Shown: positions 1 to 12,826, counted from the first letter of the stretch. The stretch: 64,000 bases of DNA from Athripsodes cinereus (GCA_947579605.1 OX388317.1:16201384-16265383); one strand, 5' to 3'. A program made the numbers and translations. The notes: generated by a model from the letters alone, not told the origin.

Positions 1-2179
1 TTAGTGATATTTCCACATTTGGGAATATATATAGATCATCCTAAATTACTTTTAATTTAACATTTAAAATCCGTGATCCTGCCAGCTGTCATAAGATAAG
101 ATTTTCAATATTATTAATTTATTTATATCTAGGTGTCGTGATATTTAGGAGGATATTGTTGTCTACAAAGTAGTCGTCGTACACAAGGATTTATTTAATT
201 TTACAGATTTTGAAAACAAAGGAATTATGTGTTATGTATGCCTATTTTCCAGTACTATTATATGTATGTATGTACTTGTGACCGATTTTATATAGCGCCT
301 TCCGACACACCTACAACTAGACCAGTGGCGTACCGATCTACCCAATAGTATATTTTATTTAATTTATTTTACCAAAACGAAGGATTGTGCAGTTCGGAGT
401 GGAGTTTTATGTTGAGCAGGATATTATTTGATTATTTAATTAATTACATATTTTATCATCGATGTCAATTGTCTTCTATAAACTTACTGGACTTTTCTAC
501 TTATATTGTTGTGACATTCTAGAATGTATTAATTAACATTTTTGCAAGGCATGGTTATATCGTATTGTTTATGTATTATTATATTAATATATTTATATTA
601 ATACCATTTATCCAAAAATCCCTACATAAACCCTTTTCCTTCTAGGGAATGTAGTTTTGTCCAGTCGTTTGTTAGGCCCCAGACGATTTGGGTACGACGT
701 TATTCCTTTCTTAACAAAATATATGATATTGTAGTATATAATTATGCATGATTAATTGCATTAAATGCATTAAATCAAATTTTGTAAATATAAGTACCTA
801 GTTCAACTAACAAAATTCTCTCCTTTCCCTATATGCTGGAGGACCCACAATCCATTATAAGGTCTTTGGGCATTTGTAAATGGATATTATGTTTAATTAA
901 CTTTAATTATTATTAACTGGTTGGTAAATCACTGTTCGTGATATTGCTAACTATATTAGTAGTCTATCTTATCAGTTCTGTAAGAACACACCTTGCAATC
1001 ATTAACCTGGTTGGATGTGCGTAGAGATTGGTGGTGCTTTCTCTGCGTATAAATCAACTTAACCAATGAAAAAGTATTTATTTCAAATGTTCTCCGACTG
1101 AAGCAGGTACAGCTCCATTCCTCGAATTTTCTGCTAGAGTATAACTTGAAGGGGTTATCTGCGCCCTTTGGTTGAGGCTCAATGATCAGGAATCTTTAGA
1201 GCTAATATCATTATATGTTTGCATGTCCGCATGTTTGCAATATATTGCATGCCCTAGTGGAAATATATCTTATATATTATTTTATATATCCGGGAGTAGT
1301 GTTGTGCACTCGGGCTCAAAGTACGGCATGGCGAGTTTTGAGACGTGAGGGAGCGAAGGTGGCGCTCCTTTAGCATGGACACAGCATGCTTTCCATGCAC
1401 TAACATGGTAGTTAGTCTCTGAAAATGATGTCATAGCAATTGTGTTGAAATTTAATTAATATTCAAAAGTAATAAAGTTATGTTTTTGGGTGCGCCACTG
1501 TCCTTTACGACGCAACGAATTAGTAGGTATGTTGTAGAACATATGTACATACATCGGCTATAGAAACTATGAAATGGTTATCTTATGTAGGGACATAGAT
1601 CGGCAACCAGTTACCATACAACATTCTCGTAATGATATAGACTAATATTATTTGAATTTTATGTTATGATGATTGTTATGTTATATTTCGTTATGTTTTA
1701 TTATGCACTATTTTTATTATGTTATTTTACAGTATCTCAAGGTAAGTGATCTGACGTCAAAGTTGATCTCAGAGTTAATATGTATCAAAATTCATGTTTA
1801 AATTGTTTTGTTGATTTTGTGATTTTGTTGTTCTTTTTGATTATTGAAATGTATATTTCAGGTGACTTATTTTGCGTTTTAAAAATACACAACGTAGGTA
1901 AAATTATCGGCAAAACACAACGTACTGGGTCCGAATCTACTGAAATAGTTAATAGATAAATCTAGACGATCACGAAAGGCCAAAATTCGTAAATTAATTT
2001 AATTAGGAATGCGATATTTCGTACGTATATTTGCAACAATGCGAAAATTCATACAATTCTTAGCTAGTCGGATAGGAATGTAAATTCTAGTTTGGGAATC
2101 ATTTATTACAGTAGGTATAGTTTAGAAGCTAGGATGTTGCAAATTCGGAGCTTAGAATGGTTTAAAATAGGTAGGATCA
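1..2179 (+). repeat. 5' LTR (3' 2.18 kb of it)
   Basis: Matches 6039-8206. The identity breaks after GGATCATC at 2181/8208. I place the end at GGATCA (2179) because LTRs normally end in CA; the next two bases would then be a chance match. An AATAAA hexamer lies at 1471-1476. The longest open frames are trivial, so this LTR seems non-coding. Confidence 0.7.
1471..1476 (+). other. AATAAA polyadenylation hexamer inside the LTR
   Basis: AATAAA occurs in both LTR copies (1471 and 7498). It is the only sensible candidate I noted for ending the element's transcript, but such hexamers are frequent by chance in this AT-rich DNA. Confidence 0.25.
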
Positions 2180-2186
2180 TCTCAAA

Positions 2187-2202
2187 TGGTGCCTTGGACC
2201 AG
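2187..2202 (+). other. Candidate tRNA primer-binding site
   Basis: TGGTGCCTTGGACC starts 8 bases after the proposed LTR end. A primer-binding site begins with TGG, the complement of the tRNA CCA end. TGGTGCC would fit tRNAs whose acceptor strand begins GCC, but the following bases do not match one I know. Position supports it more than sequence does. Confidence 0.25.
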
Positions 2203-4700
2203 AATATTATGTCTGTCATTGCAGACATAAACTGGGTTTTTACGGAGTAGAAGTGGGTTTTGGGTTTGCGATGATAAATAACTAAAATCATGAATATTGG
2301 AGGGGGGGAGAGCATAAATGGGTTTTGAGGAGTAGAACTGGGTTATGGACAGAGGAATGTGTTTGGTTTTTGAGGGGAGGAATAAAATTTATTCTTGGTA
2401 GATGTAGCGAGGAAATTGGTTGTTGATTTTTTTACTTCGAGAACCGCGGGTTGGTTATCCATGGATTATAGTGTTAGTCGAATTAGGCAACATGATATTA
2501 TATTTGTGTTTGGCTATCTATAGGTATATACCAAACGTTATGCACAATAATATCGTGAACCCTTAAGAGTTCATTCGGAATTATGTCCTTATGAATAGTC
2601 TATTAAAGAACGCTTGTGATTCAGGTATAAAATTGGATAGGTATATATATGTTGAAATCCTGAATAGTTCTTTATTTTATTCAATAATGTATATAGGTAC
2701 CAAAAATATGTACTTTCATAAGAAGATTGGGTGTTAGAAAAATGGAATATTATATTCCCAAATAGACTTGTAAACATGGGTATTAGGTATGTGGAGTTTA
2801 TTTTATGTATATGGGTATATGACTAGAGTTTTAGGATTTTTAGATATTATAGTATTTGGGTAAAATGGATAAATAATAGGTATATAGTTTGATGTTAGTT
2901 ATATGTATCAAGTGGATGTTTGTTAAGGATTAGAGTTGTACCTAATTATTATAGGTATTATTATTTCTTGAGGAATATGGTCTTAACATTTTACAGTATT
3001 TGTAAGTTAAGTGGTTTGTTAATAAACTTTTAGAATTCTGTCAAGTTAATTATTTGGGGTGTGAAATAAATTTATGATCGAGGCATGAATGGTGAACATA
3101 TTATTGAGTTTGAAATAATATTAGACCAGATTTTATGAGTATCTGATAACATACATAATACAATATATGAATGAAGCGGATAAGTATATAAGCAATAATC
3201 GAATGATGGGTTTTGATAAAATCACGATTTAGGTGATTATTTTTACAGTTATATGTTAAACGGTTAGCTGGAAGAAATAGTGGATATTCATTCTTACAGG
3301 CTCAGGTTGGAGGGGATAACCTACACTCTTTTAAGCTCGGGGGGGCAAAACCAACGGCTTCACATTGGATAACGTTGGAACTCTTTGTGTACCCTGAAAG
3401 GTGGTATCTATCATTTTAAAATGGAGGACTGGAAGAAGAAACGAATTCATGAAAATATTCTAAGAAGAAAAAAAAAGACTGGTGTTCGCTGATATAACAC
3501 ATCATGTCTTCCAAATAGAGAAATAAGATGTACAACCTATAAATGCTAAGATATTGATTAATACGTTATAATATTTAAAACCAAGGACGAGAGTGGAAAT
3601 AATATTATTACTGGAATGACAAAAAAATAAAGATGCAAGCAGATAGGTGTACGGGATATTATAGTACCTAACGGGATGTATAAAATCAGTGGTTGTTAAA
3701 CTTTTGGACTGATTTGATGATATTGTCTGAATGGAACAAGGAAATCTGAAACATAAAGTATACGAGGTTATATAGGAAATATTTGATGTTGAATATCTGT
3801 TGGTAGGATACCAACATGATTTACTTGCAAGAAACTTGGTGAAAAGTTTGGACAGCGATGATAGTAGTTTTATTGGAGGCTAGAAGGGTGATGTGATGAG
3901 ATTATGTAGCATTGGATCCTCTCTGTTAACCCAAAAGAGAGTGGTGTACAATAACATAAATTGCTGGAGAGGACTAATGTAAGAAGAAAGGACAACGCTA
4001 TGATGTAACAGGTTGAGAATCACTTGCGGATCTATCGATGTTACAAATGGAATATTATTTAAAATTTAATGTGTTATAATTTTAAAATTGTGGTGTCAAA
4101 TATTATAATAATATTATTCAATAGTGTTAGAGTGAAGATGTGAACTATAAAGTGTTTAGTTTTAATATTATTTTACAAGTGGAACGAATATTATTATATG
4201 TACCTTTGTGGTTATAATTGTGTGTATTATATTTAGTTGTGTACATAATGGTTTGAAATAGATAAGTGTTTTTTTTCAGGACTTTTGAAATGAATGAGGA
4301 CGATTCATTTATATATACTTAATAAGTAGGTATATACATTAGGTGACTGTTATATTGGAGACGAGGGTAATTCTATATACCTATTATAGAATAACATATT
4401 GGGATGTATTATGTAGATATTGTCAATGCAACTCGTTTAAATATTGCGTTCTGTATCTTATATGCGTGAATGTGCGTAAACACATTGAGGGAGGGGTTCC
4501 CACCACTTACCCCTGGATGTTCAAGAACATAGTACGTTATCTTCCTTTTAAATTATTTGTGGTATTATTATAGGTGATTTAATTTTACGTAATTATAGGT
4601 ATTTCGAGTTAGCTGTTTGCGTTTGATATTATTTAGGCACTTTGTCAACATATTATCACACATTTTGCTGGTTAGCGGGAGGATGTTGCACTACTTGTAG
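2203..4700. other. Internal region of the LTR element, no coding signal
   Basis: AT-rich, with purine-rich patches on the plus strand around 2290-2390 and 3320-3350 (CTCGGGGGGG). All open frames are short and look random. No retroviral-type protein motif was seen in any frame that I checked. Confidence 0.5.
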
Positions 4701-4705
4701 AATTA

Positions 4706-4905
4706 TGTGGCTTGATCACGTGGATCGAATTCTTATGGACGGCCGCGTGTTGAGTGGAAGAAATCGGTATGCGTTGTGTGAGAAATTGTATGGCAGTGAT
4801 GGAAGCGAAGGACGTATTCCTAGATGGAGGGATTTGGCGTTCGGTTCTCTCTGTCTACCCCATCTGAGACGCAACGTGATGGTGCTGAGAGATGAATGGT
4901 TATTT
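4706..4905 (+). pseudogene. LINE 3'-end relic (family A) inside the LTR element
   Basis: The encoded motif WLDHVDRILMDGRVLS followed by RNR matches WLDHVDQILKDGRVLS of the better preserved LINE tail at 56264-56340. DNA similarity continues to the terminal CTACCCCA...CGTGATGG block. It is in the same orientation as the LTR element. It is either a LINE fragment captured by the element or an old insertion into its ancestor. Only the last 65 or so codons are present and they no longer end at the normal stop. Confidence 0.65.
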
Positions 4906-4929
4906 AGGATGGGTTGCCGGTGGAGAGTT

Positions 4930-5140
4930 GGTCTCCCACTTTCTTCCGTGAGTTTTCGGGTGCCCTGTGGGAGGACGGGTGTTCTAGAAAATTAAGACAT
5001 TTAGCATCTTGGATACGATGAGGTTTGCCGCCGTTTTTGAGTGTCTTGAATTTGTGTCGGTACGGAGAGGACGACTTGCGTATCTATTTGTGTGCTGCAG
5101 GACTACTGGCTGCATCGGCAAAGGAATCATGGATATGAGA
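4930..5140 (+). repeat. Retroposon 3' tail relic (family B) inside the LTR element
   Basis: The blocks GTTGGTCTCCCACTTTCTTCC...TTTTCGGGTGCCCTG and GATGAGGTTTGCCGCC...GTCTTGAATTT...CGGAGAGGACGACTTGC align with the copies at 17266-17434, 17941-18103 and 46792-47028. It is diverged and lacks the terminal TAG repeat. Confidence 0.55.
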
Positions 5141-5656
5141 CATCTGGCGAGTAGTACAAGATTGGTGTTACCAGCGAATTGGATCACCCTGAAGAATGCA
5201 TATATGGACTATAGGGAACCACAAGTACTATGGATAATTATAATGATGTGTGAATATGATCACATGAAACGAATTTTAACAAAATGCAACTTGGATATTT
5301 AAGTATTGGGACAAACTTGTTATTACTATTTTATGTTCTATAGATGTGATGACATAAAATAATAACAAAACTCGAAATAATAAAATATAACAGAATATTA
5401 AAATATTATGTTATGTTGGGACAATAATATTGAACGAGTATTTCTCAAGTGGATGCATCGGTGAATTATGTGCTTGCATGTATTATTATTATTGATTACT
5501 TGAATAGAGGAGCGCAGCTGACGAGGTACCTACGACCTAGCGGAATAAACAGGGACGGACTCGAAAGTTGGAATTAAATAATTATGAAAAATAATTAGAA
5601 AATAAATAATTGGTTGTGAGATAATGCCTCAGCCATTTTGTCTTCAGCGTAATCTC

Positions 5657-5666
5657 AAGGGGGGGA
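5657..5666 (+). other. Polypurine tract of the LTR element
   Basis: AAGGGGGGGA lies directly 5' of TGTCATG, the inferred first bases of the 3' LTR. In LTR elements this tract resists RNase H and primes plus-strand synthesis. The exact fit of purine run and TG start is the main reason for calling the 6-kb-spaced repeats LTRs. Confidence 0.7.
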
Positions 5667-8206
5667 TGTCATGAAATGAATATATACAAGATTGTAAATT
5701 TAATATTATTATTTTCGTATACCTAGATGGAATATTTGTAGTAGGTAATTAATATAGGAATGAAACTTAGTTTAATTTCAAGTGGATGATGATGATCTAT
5801 CTATCTATGTAGGAGACAGAGACAGGTATATTTTGGTGTGTGTCATAAAGAGATGGAAGTTGTTTTTTGTGTGTTGCTAGGGCATTTTTCAGGATCTGAA
5901 GAGGTAGGATAGATGACTCGAGGCAGTTTAGTTTTGAACCTAGGAGAGGTGGGACCAAATCATATTAATCTCAGTGTTTGAATTCGATATATTTTAATAT
6001 TTATTTACCCACCTTCGTAGTAGTTAGTACATTATATTTTAGTGATATTTCCACATTTGGGAATATATATAGATCATCCTAAATTACTTTTAATTTAACA
6101 TTTAAAATCCGTGATCCTGCCAGCTGTCATAAGATAAGATTTTCAATATTATTAATTTATTTATATCTAGGTGTCGTGATATTTAGGAGGATATTGTTGT
6201 CTACAAAGTAGTCGTCGTACACAAGGATTTATTTAATTTTACAGATTTTGAAAACAAAGGAATTATGTGTTATGTATGCCTATTTTCCAGTACTATTATA
6301 TGTATGTATGTACTTGTGACCGATTTTATATAGCGCCTTCCGACACACCTACAACTAGACCAGTGGCGTACCGATCTACCCAATAGTATATTTTATTTAA
6401 TTTATTTTACCAAAACGAAGGATTGTGCAGTTCGGAGTGGAGTTTTATGTTGAGCAGGATATTATTTGATTATTTAATTAATTACATATTTTATCATCGA
6501 TGTCAATTGTCTTCTATAAACTTACTGGACTTTTCTACTTATATTGTTGTGACATTCTAGAATGTATTAATTAACATTTTTGCAAGGCATGGTTATATCG
6601 TATTGTTTATGTATTATTATATTAATATATTTATATTAATACCATTTATCCAAAAATCCCTACATAAACCCTTTTCCTTCTAGGGAATGTAGTTTTGTCC
6701 AGTCGTTTGTTAGGCCCCAGACGATTTGGGTACGACGTTATTCCTTTCTTAACAAAATATATGATATTGTAGTATATAATTATGCATGATAATTATTTAA
6801 ATCAAATTTTGTAAATATAAGTACCTAGTTCAACTAACAAAATTCTCTCCTTTCCCTATATGCTGGAGGACCCACAATCCATTATAAGGTCTTTGGGCAT
6901 TTGTAAATGGATATTATGTTTAATTAACTTTAATTATTATTAACTGGTTGGTAAATCACTGTTCGTGATATTGCTAACTATATTAGTAGTCTATCTTATC
7001 AGTTCTGTAAGAACACACCTTGCAATCATTAACCTGGTTGGATGTGCGTAGAGATTGGTGGTGCTTTCTCTGCGTATAAATCAACTTAACCAATGAAAAA
7101 GTATTTATTTCAAATGTTCTCCGACTGAAGCAGGTACAGCTCCATTCCTCGAATTTTCTGCTAGAGTATAACTTGAAGGGGTTATCTGCGCCCTTTGGTT
7201 GAGGCTCAATGATCAGGAATCTTTAGAGCTAATATCATTATATGTTTGCATGTCCGCATGTTTGCAATATATTGCATGCCCTAGTGGAAATATATCTTAT
7301 ATATTATTTTATATATCCGGGAGTAGTGTTGTGCACTCGGGCTCAAAGTACGGCATGGCGAGTTTTGAGACGTGAGGGAGCGAAGGTGGCGCTCCTTTAG
7401 CATGGACACAGCATGCTTTCCATGCACTAACATGGTAGTTAGTCTCTGAAAATGATGTCATAGCAATTGTGTTGAAATTTAATTAATATTCAAAAGTAAT
7501 AAAGTTATGTTTTTGGGTGCGCCACTGTCCTTTACGACGCAACGAATTAGTAGGTATGTTGTAGAACATATGTACATACATCGGCTATAGAAACTATGAA
7601 ATGGTTATCTTATGTAGGGACATAGATCGGCAACCAGTTACCATACAACATTCTCGTAATGATATAGACTAATATTATTTGAATTTTATGTTATGATGAT
7701 TGTTATGTTATATTTCGTTATGTTTTATTATGCACTATTTTTATTATGTTATTTTACAGTATCTCAAGGTAAGTGACCTGACGTCAAAGTTGATCTCAGA
7801 GTTAATATGTATCAAAATTCATGTTTAAATTGTTTTGTTGATTTTGTGATTTTGTTGTTCTTTTTGATTATTGAAATGTATATTTCAGGTGACTTATTTT
7901 GCGTTTTAAAAATACACAACGTAGGTAAAATTATCGGCAAAACACAACGTACTGGGTCCGAATCTACTGAAATAGTTAATAGATAAATCTAGACGATCAC
8001 GAAAGGCCAAAATTCGTAAATTAATTTAATTAGGAATGCGATATTTCGTACGTATATTTGCAACAATGCGAAAATTCATACAATTCTTAGCTAGTCGGAT
8101 AGGAATGTAAATTCTAGTTTGGGAATCATTTATTACAGTAGGTATAGTTTAGAAGCTAGGATGTTGCAAATTCGGAGCTTAGAATGGTTTAAAATAGGTA
8201 GGATCA
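5667..8206 (+). repeat. 3' LTR, about 2540 bp
   Basis: Starts TGTCATGAAATG after the polypurine tract and ends ...GTAGGATCA. From 6039 it duplicates the sequence from base 1. The first 372 bp cannot be compared because the matching part of the 5' LTR lies outside the window. Typical insect gypsy LTRs are some hundred bases, so this one is several-fold longer. The target-site duplication cannot be checked. Confidence 0.7.
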
Positions 8207-10006
8207 TCACAATATGTAGAGTTATTATGTATACTATATCATTATGCAATAATTATATTCCGATGTAATGATGGGGAGGCTATGTATACTGTAATGTTAC
8301 ATCAGAGGCTCATATTACATCATATTAATGATAATGTTGTAATAATATTAGTGCTATTCTGATGATGTTCTCGTATCATTATAATCCTCTGTAAATTGCA
8401 TCATATTTCAGCATAATATTGCCGCACTATTGATTAAATGGCGGTAGAAGAAAAGTTTATTTTGGATAATTAATCTATTTTTTACCCATTATATTGGGAA
8501 CCAGTTGTATGGTCATTATGTATTGTAGAATCTCTGGATAAGAATAGTTGTCTCACTCTTTTCCGTTGGCTTCCAAATGAGCTGTAAAATGCGATTCTCA
8601 TAAAATACCACGTATGAGATATTTTATATCATCAATAAATTATGAAACCCATTAAGAATCTCTTTCTTTATGAAGCACAGTTAGTACCACTTACATGGTC
8701 ATTATATTTAGCTAGTATATGTGTGTAAAATTTTTGAAAAATCGTGTTTTAAGAAGAGGAGTAAAATAAAAAAGACAAAATAAGCACAAACGCGTTTTTT
8801 GGAGATGTTGTGATGCTGTGAATAGATAGATAGAATTAATAATTGACGTCATAAAACTCTCATTAAAATTCATCTTCATAAAAGAATGTAATTTGTGATA
8901 AATTAATTAAAAATTACAAAATACTTGAAACTTGCCGCAGGAATTTACTCAGTTAAGTGGTTACTTCCAGTGTAACCTTTGTGACTTGAAACAAACAAAA
9001 AACACTAAAGGTCTGAAACTAATTTTAATTAACTTTCGCTGGATAGAAAATTTAATAAAATGTAAGATAAATTGTGATATTCTCTTATTATTACTAGACA
9101 GATACATCAAGGTGACGGAGCTTACCTATAATGACTATGGCTAAAGGCGCTTCGTACTAATTAATGTGAAAAAATGTAACCTTCCAGTAATAAAATATAA
9201 AGCAAGGATGAATGTTAAAAATATATATGTATTCTAAAAAATATTATATTGAGATGATAGTGGGAAAGATATTGTTTTATCCAAATAATAAAAAATAAAC
9301 ATCGACGCTTTCGGCCATTCACGACCCAAATTTGGACTATTGATCCTTTTGATTTTCTCAAATGTATGAAATACTGGATTCTCTCGATAACCTTTATTGG
9401 TTGAATGAATATTTTTCTATAAGATCGACGGGTATATAATATATTAACTTACTTTGAGATTTATTTTAATTCTATCTTTTGAAGTGAATCATGAAGTTGC
9501 TAATAATGCTTAATATATTTTTTAATACCGTTATAATAAAGTATTGATAAATGAGGTAAATGAAAAGTCTCGTATCTTATTTTATACATAAAATAAATAG
9601 CTTCTCTCTAGGTAATAATGAAAAATCTACTTACAGTAGAAAAGCTTTCATTTTTCACTGTTGAAACTTCAGCCTCAAAACTGCAGGAAGGGTAGTAGTC
9701 TTCGTCTATATAATACTATGATGAAGAGAGGAGGGTGAATTTGAATAGAATCTTGTTGTAAGTTGCAATCGCTTGTCAACGAGGTGATAAGAAGTAGCTT
9801 AAATCTCCAGTCAACATAATGTTATACACAGAGACACTTATGTATTACATCACCAGCTTAATATATTATTAGTAGTGTGCAAGCATATGAAATAGCGACA
9901 TTAGTGTTTGATCTAACAAAACAACTTACTTACTGCGCATATAGATGTTGAATTTTAAAGTTGTGAGTCAACATAATTAAAGCTTCGTTTATAAATGTTT
10001 ACATTA
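8207..10006. other. Flank of the LTR element, no gene seen
   Basis: AT-rich DNA with only short random frames (the longest, at 8932-9144, has no recognisable motif). No clear repeat or RNA gene was seen. Confidence 0.5.
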
Positions 10007-10080
10007 ATATGTGACGTTTATCATAAATTTATATGTGACGTTTATCATAAATTTATATGTGACGTTAATCATATAAATTT
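10007..10080 (+). repeat. 24-bp tandem repeat, three copies
   Basis: ATATGTGACGTTTATCATAA plus ATTT occurs perfectly at 10007-10030 and 10031-10054. A third copy with a 2-bp insertion runs to 10080. It ends where LINE coding similarity begins, so it marks the 5' truncation point of the LINE relic. Confidence 0.85.
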
Positions 10081-10443
10081 GAAACTTAGACAAAGAATGA
10101 TTAAATGTTATGTGTGGTCAGTTCTACTTTATGGTGTCGAGGCATGGACCCTCAAGGTTAATACCATTAACCACTTGGAGGCGTTTGAAATGTGGATTCA
10201 CCGAAGAATGTTGAGAGTATCTTGGACTGACATGACAAGTAACGTTGAAGGATCCTGAAACTAATCATAGAAGGGAAGATTGAGGGCCGTAGAGGGGTTG
10301 GAAGAAGGCGGCTTTCCTGGCTCCGGAACATTCAGGAGTGGACCGGGATGAGGGGTGTGGAGGAGCTGTTTCGTGCTCTCCGGAACAGGAGGGATTTCTT
10401 CCAAGTGGTCGTCAACGTCGGGGGGACCCGACAAGACATGTAG
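10081..10443 (+). pseudogene. LINE reverse-transcriptase C-terminus relic (RTE/'craniofacial-2-like' type)
   Basis: The motifs MIKCYVWSVLLYGVEAWTLK and FEMWIHRRMLRVSWTD are the classic C-terminal region of RTE-like and related endonuclease/reverse-transcriptase LINEs of insects. Near 10258 the frame shifts. In the next frame the expected GKIEGRRGVGRRRLSWL and ...RNIQEWTG...LFRALRNR blocks continue to a stop at 10441-10443. About 120 codons are left, with at least one frameshift and an internal deletion, so it is dead. A short ATT-rich tail follows. Confidence 0.85.
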
Positions 10444-12035
10444 AGAAGAAGTAAAGTCATTATTATTTTGATAAACGTCAAATGTTTGAGTTATTATCAT
10501 TTGCAACTCCGGCTATTGAATTTAAATATTTTACAAACATCATTTCCGAACTTTTTATATTTTATTTCGGTCGTTCAATTAAAAATAAGTAAATATAACG
10601 TATTATAATAAGCATATGGATAACTTTAACAATATACAGCAAAAAATATTCGTATAGATTAGGTTTATAGATATTAAAGCATAAAATTTTACATTTTTTT
10701 TTGTAGCAATGGAATTTGTTATCATGACAGATTTTTTTTTCAGAAATTGCCTTTTAGCTTAATCATACCTTTAAGATTCAGAGTCATTTTATTTTTTCAC
10801 AAAAAAAAAAAAACACCTGCCATTTCAACCATAAATAAATATCAATTTATTTCTAATTCTGTTTCTATTTTACGTCAAATGAAAATGAAATAAAACGATT
10901 TTTCATCGTTTATACTTTTTAAGTTATTCGTAAAGTTTCCAAACGGTTTTCTTCAAAGAGTTTTCACTTTCAATATAGAATGGGAAGTATTAGATCCTGG
11001 GTAGTAGGTATTTATAGTAGTAGCATGATGTATGAATTTAGAAGAGTGTTCATACAAATTTTACATCGAGTACAGCATATGTTCTTCAAGTGTTCTCCTC
11101 GTATAAACTGGAATATTATTCAGAGCATAAAGTTGTGGTATCCGTAAGTACAAAATATTGTGTGCTACTTTCCTTGTAACTACAGAAGGTAACTACAACC
11201 TACATCTGTACTTGAAGAATTACAAGTTGTTGACGGTTTTAATTAGAAAACTTAACGAAAAAATTGAAAAATTAATCTTTTTGATATATTTCACAACATT
11301 GCCATTAAATAATCTAAGTAACTAGTATCAGAAACTGAATTTTTCGTATGCTCCTTGAAGAATGAAAATTAATCACATAAAGTTCAATACATTCAAGTTG
11401 ACCCTAAGAAACAATCTCACGACCCCCATTACTAGTTAAGCGAATTTTGGTCTAACCTACTTGAATAGATAGTTGTATCTATCTTTTGAAGTCGATTTCC
11501 TCGTGGGATAGGCAATGAGAACATTGATTCAACTTGTCCTTGCATATTTCTTTTTTTTCTCCACATTCATAGAGTTTCTTAAACACGCTCATCGATTACT
11601 CTTGTTCAAGACGATAGATATTTTTTTGTTATTAAATCCATGTGGCTATTTTTATTGTTACCAAAGGTAAATGATATGATGTTATTGAGATAGAGATTTA
11701 GTAGGTGTAAGGTTTCCAGTTAGTTACATATGTGCAGGGTATATATTATATAGTTATGTATGCAGGTATATAATATCTAAGTACGTGAGTGTTACTACAT
11801 CAACGTCCGATCACTTCCGTATGAGAAGTGAATTACATGCTTCACAGGTTTACTCATTTTGCTTTGCTTTTCTCGCCCTTCCTGCCAACACTTTAACATA
11901 CTAACTATCATGCACATACGAGTATATTCAACTTCTTTACAAATTTAGTTACCTGAATACAATTTTTTCATATAAAGTATTTATAACTGGTCATCAATCT
12001 AACTGGTATCTTTATGATGGAAGATATAGTAATAT
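10444..12035. other. No gene seen
   Basis: AT-rich intergenic DNA with homopolymer runs (for example A at 10801-10812). I saw no coding similarity or structured repeat. Confidence 0.5.
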
Positions 12036-12189
12036 TTTATAGGGCGTCCCTCTTTCACAATACACCGTTCCTATTAAAACGACATCAGATAGCAGGGAAT
12101 GTTGTGGGAGGAGGAGTAACTCTGAATGGAGGTTTGCTGGTTTCTGCCCTGTGTTCCCGAGAGGAACGTCGAGGGCGATGATGATGATG
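12036..12189 (+). repeat. LINE 3'-end relic with (GAT)n tail, copy 1
   Basis: Aligns along about 150 bp with 14925-15084. Shared blocks are TCCCTCTTTCACAATA, ACCGTTC, CTCTGAATGGAGG, GGTTTCTGCCCTGT and CCCGAGAGGA. Both copies end in GAT triplets. A shared 3' end plus a microsatellite tail is typical of 5'-truncated non-LTR retrotransposons. The parent family was not identified. Confidence 0.6.
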
Positions 12190-12793
12190 GTATTTTTAAT
12201 GTTAGTGTATTTTAAATTTGTTAACATCTATTTATTTATTTTATTCTTCACTGTACATTTACTATCATTTTCAAATTAAAAATGATCCATGAAGTTCTCG
12301 AAATATAATAATTTTTCAATTTCATTTCTTAAAGGTTTGAATATCCTGTAAAAAAAACTTCATTCTAAATAAAGAGCATCGATTTTTTCATGACGTGTTC
12401 CGAAGAAGAAAATCCGAGGCATGATATTAAGAAAAAAACTGCATTTAAATCTATTTTGGTAAACATTCCATTCTAAATTATATTTATTTCAATGAACTTA
12501 ACTGCAAACTTTCACATATGATTTCACGTAGTATTGATGCTCAATAATATTATACTATTACTCCATATTACAAACTAATCACATTTCTCTGTAACTCCTG
12601 AAGGTTACACTAATTAAACTCGAGAACATCACCCGCTGATAAAGTTGGTTTAGTGTAAATTAATAATATTGTTACAAACTTCCCCAACTCTATTTGGTAG
12701 TACCTATGTTGTATGTGGTACTCCAATACCACAATGTAATTTCCTACAACTCCATATTTGCCTTTAATGTAATATCACTTCTTAAGATGCATA
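12190..12793. other. No gene seen
   Basis: AT-rich; nothing recognised between the GAT-tailed relic and the left end of the TA transposon. Confidence 0.45.
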
Positions 12794-12826
12794 TCGATAC
12801 CTTAATTCGCAGATTGGGTAACTCCA
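12794..12826 (+). repeat. Left terminal inverted repeat of the TA transposon
   Basis: 33 bp, identical to the reverse complement of 15417-15449, ending in the internally repeated ATTGGGTAACTCCA motif. Confidence 0.8.

Larger units (their letters stand above)
1..8206 (+). mobile_element. LTR retrotransposon with giant LTRs, apparently non-autonomous; 5' end outside the window
   Basis: The first 2.18 kb recurs almost unchanged from 6039, at an offset of 6038 that falls to 6027 after one indel near 750. Just upstream of the second copy is a purine run AAGGGGGGGA immediately followed by TGTCATGAAATG, the usual polypurine tract plus LTR start of Ty3/gypsy-like elements. If the 3' LTR starts at 5667, the 5' LTR starts about 371 bases before the window. 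The internal part (2180-5666) has no reading frame above about 117 codons, and I recognise no gag, protease, reverse transcriptase or integrase motif. By eye I found one substitution (1750 versus 7777) and one 11-bp net indel between the LTRs, so insertion is recent. The large, coding-poor design is like plant LARD elements. A local tandem duplication is the alternative, but the PPT/TG junction argues against it. Confidence 0.75.

Noticed and set aside
1..8206. Simple tandem duplication as the explanation of the 6-kb-spaced repeats
   Set aside because: A polypurine tract directly followed by TG upstream of the second copy fits an LTR; not fully excluded because the left end is outside the window.
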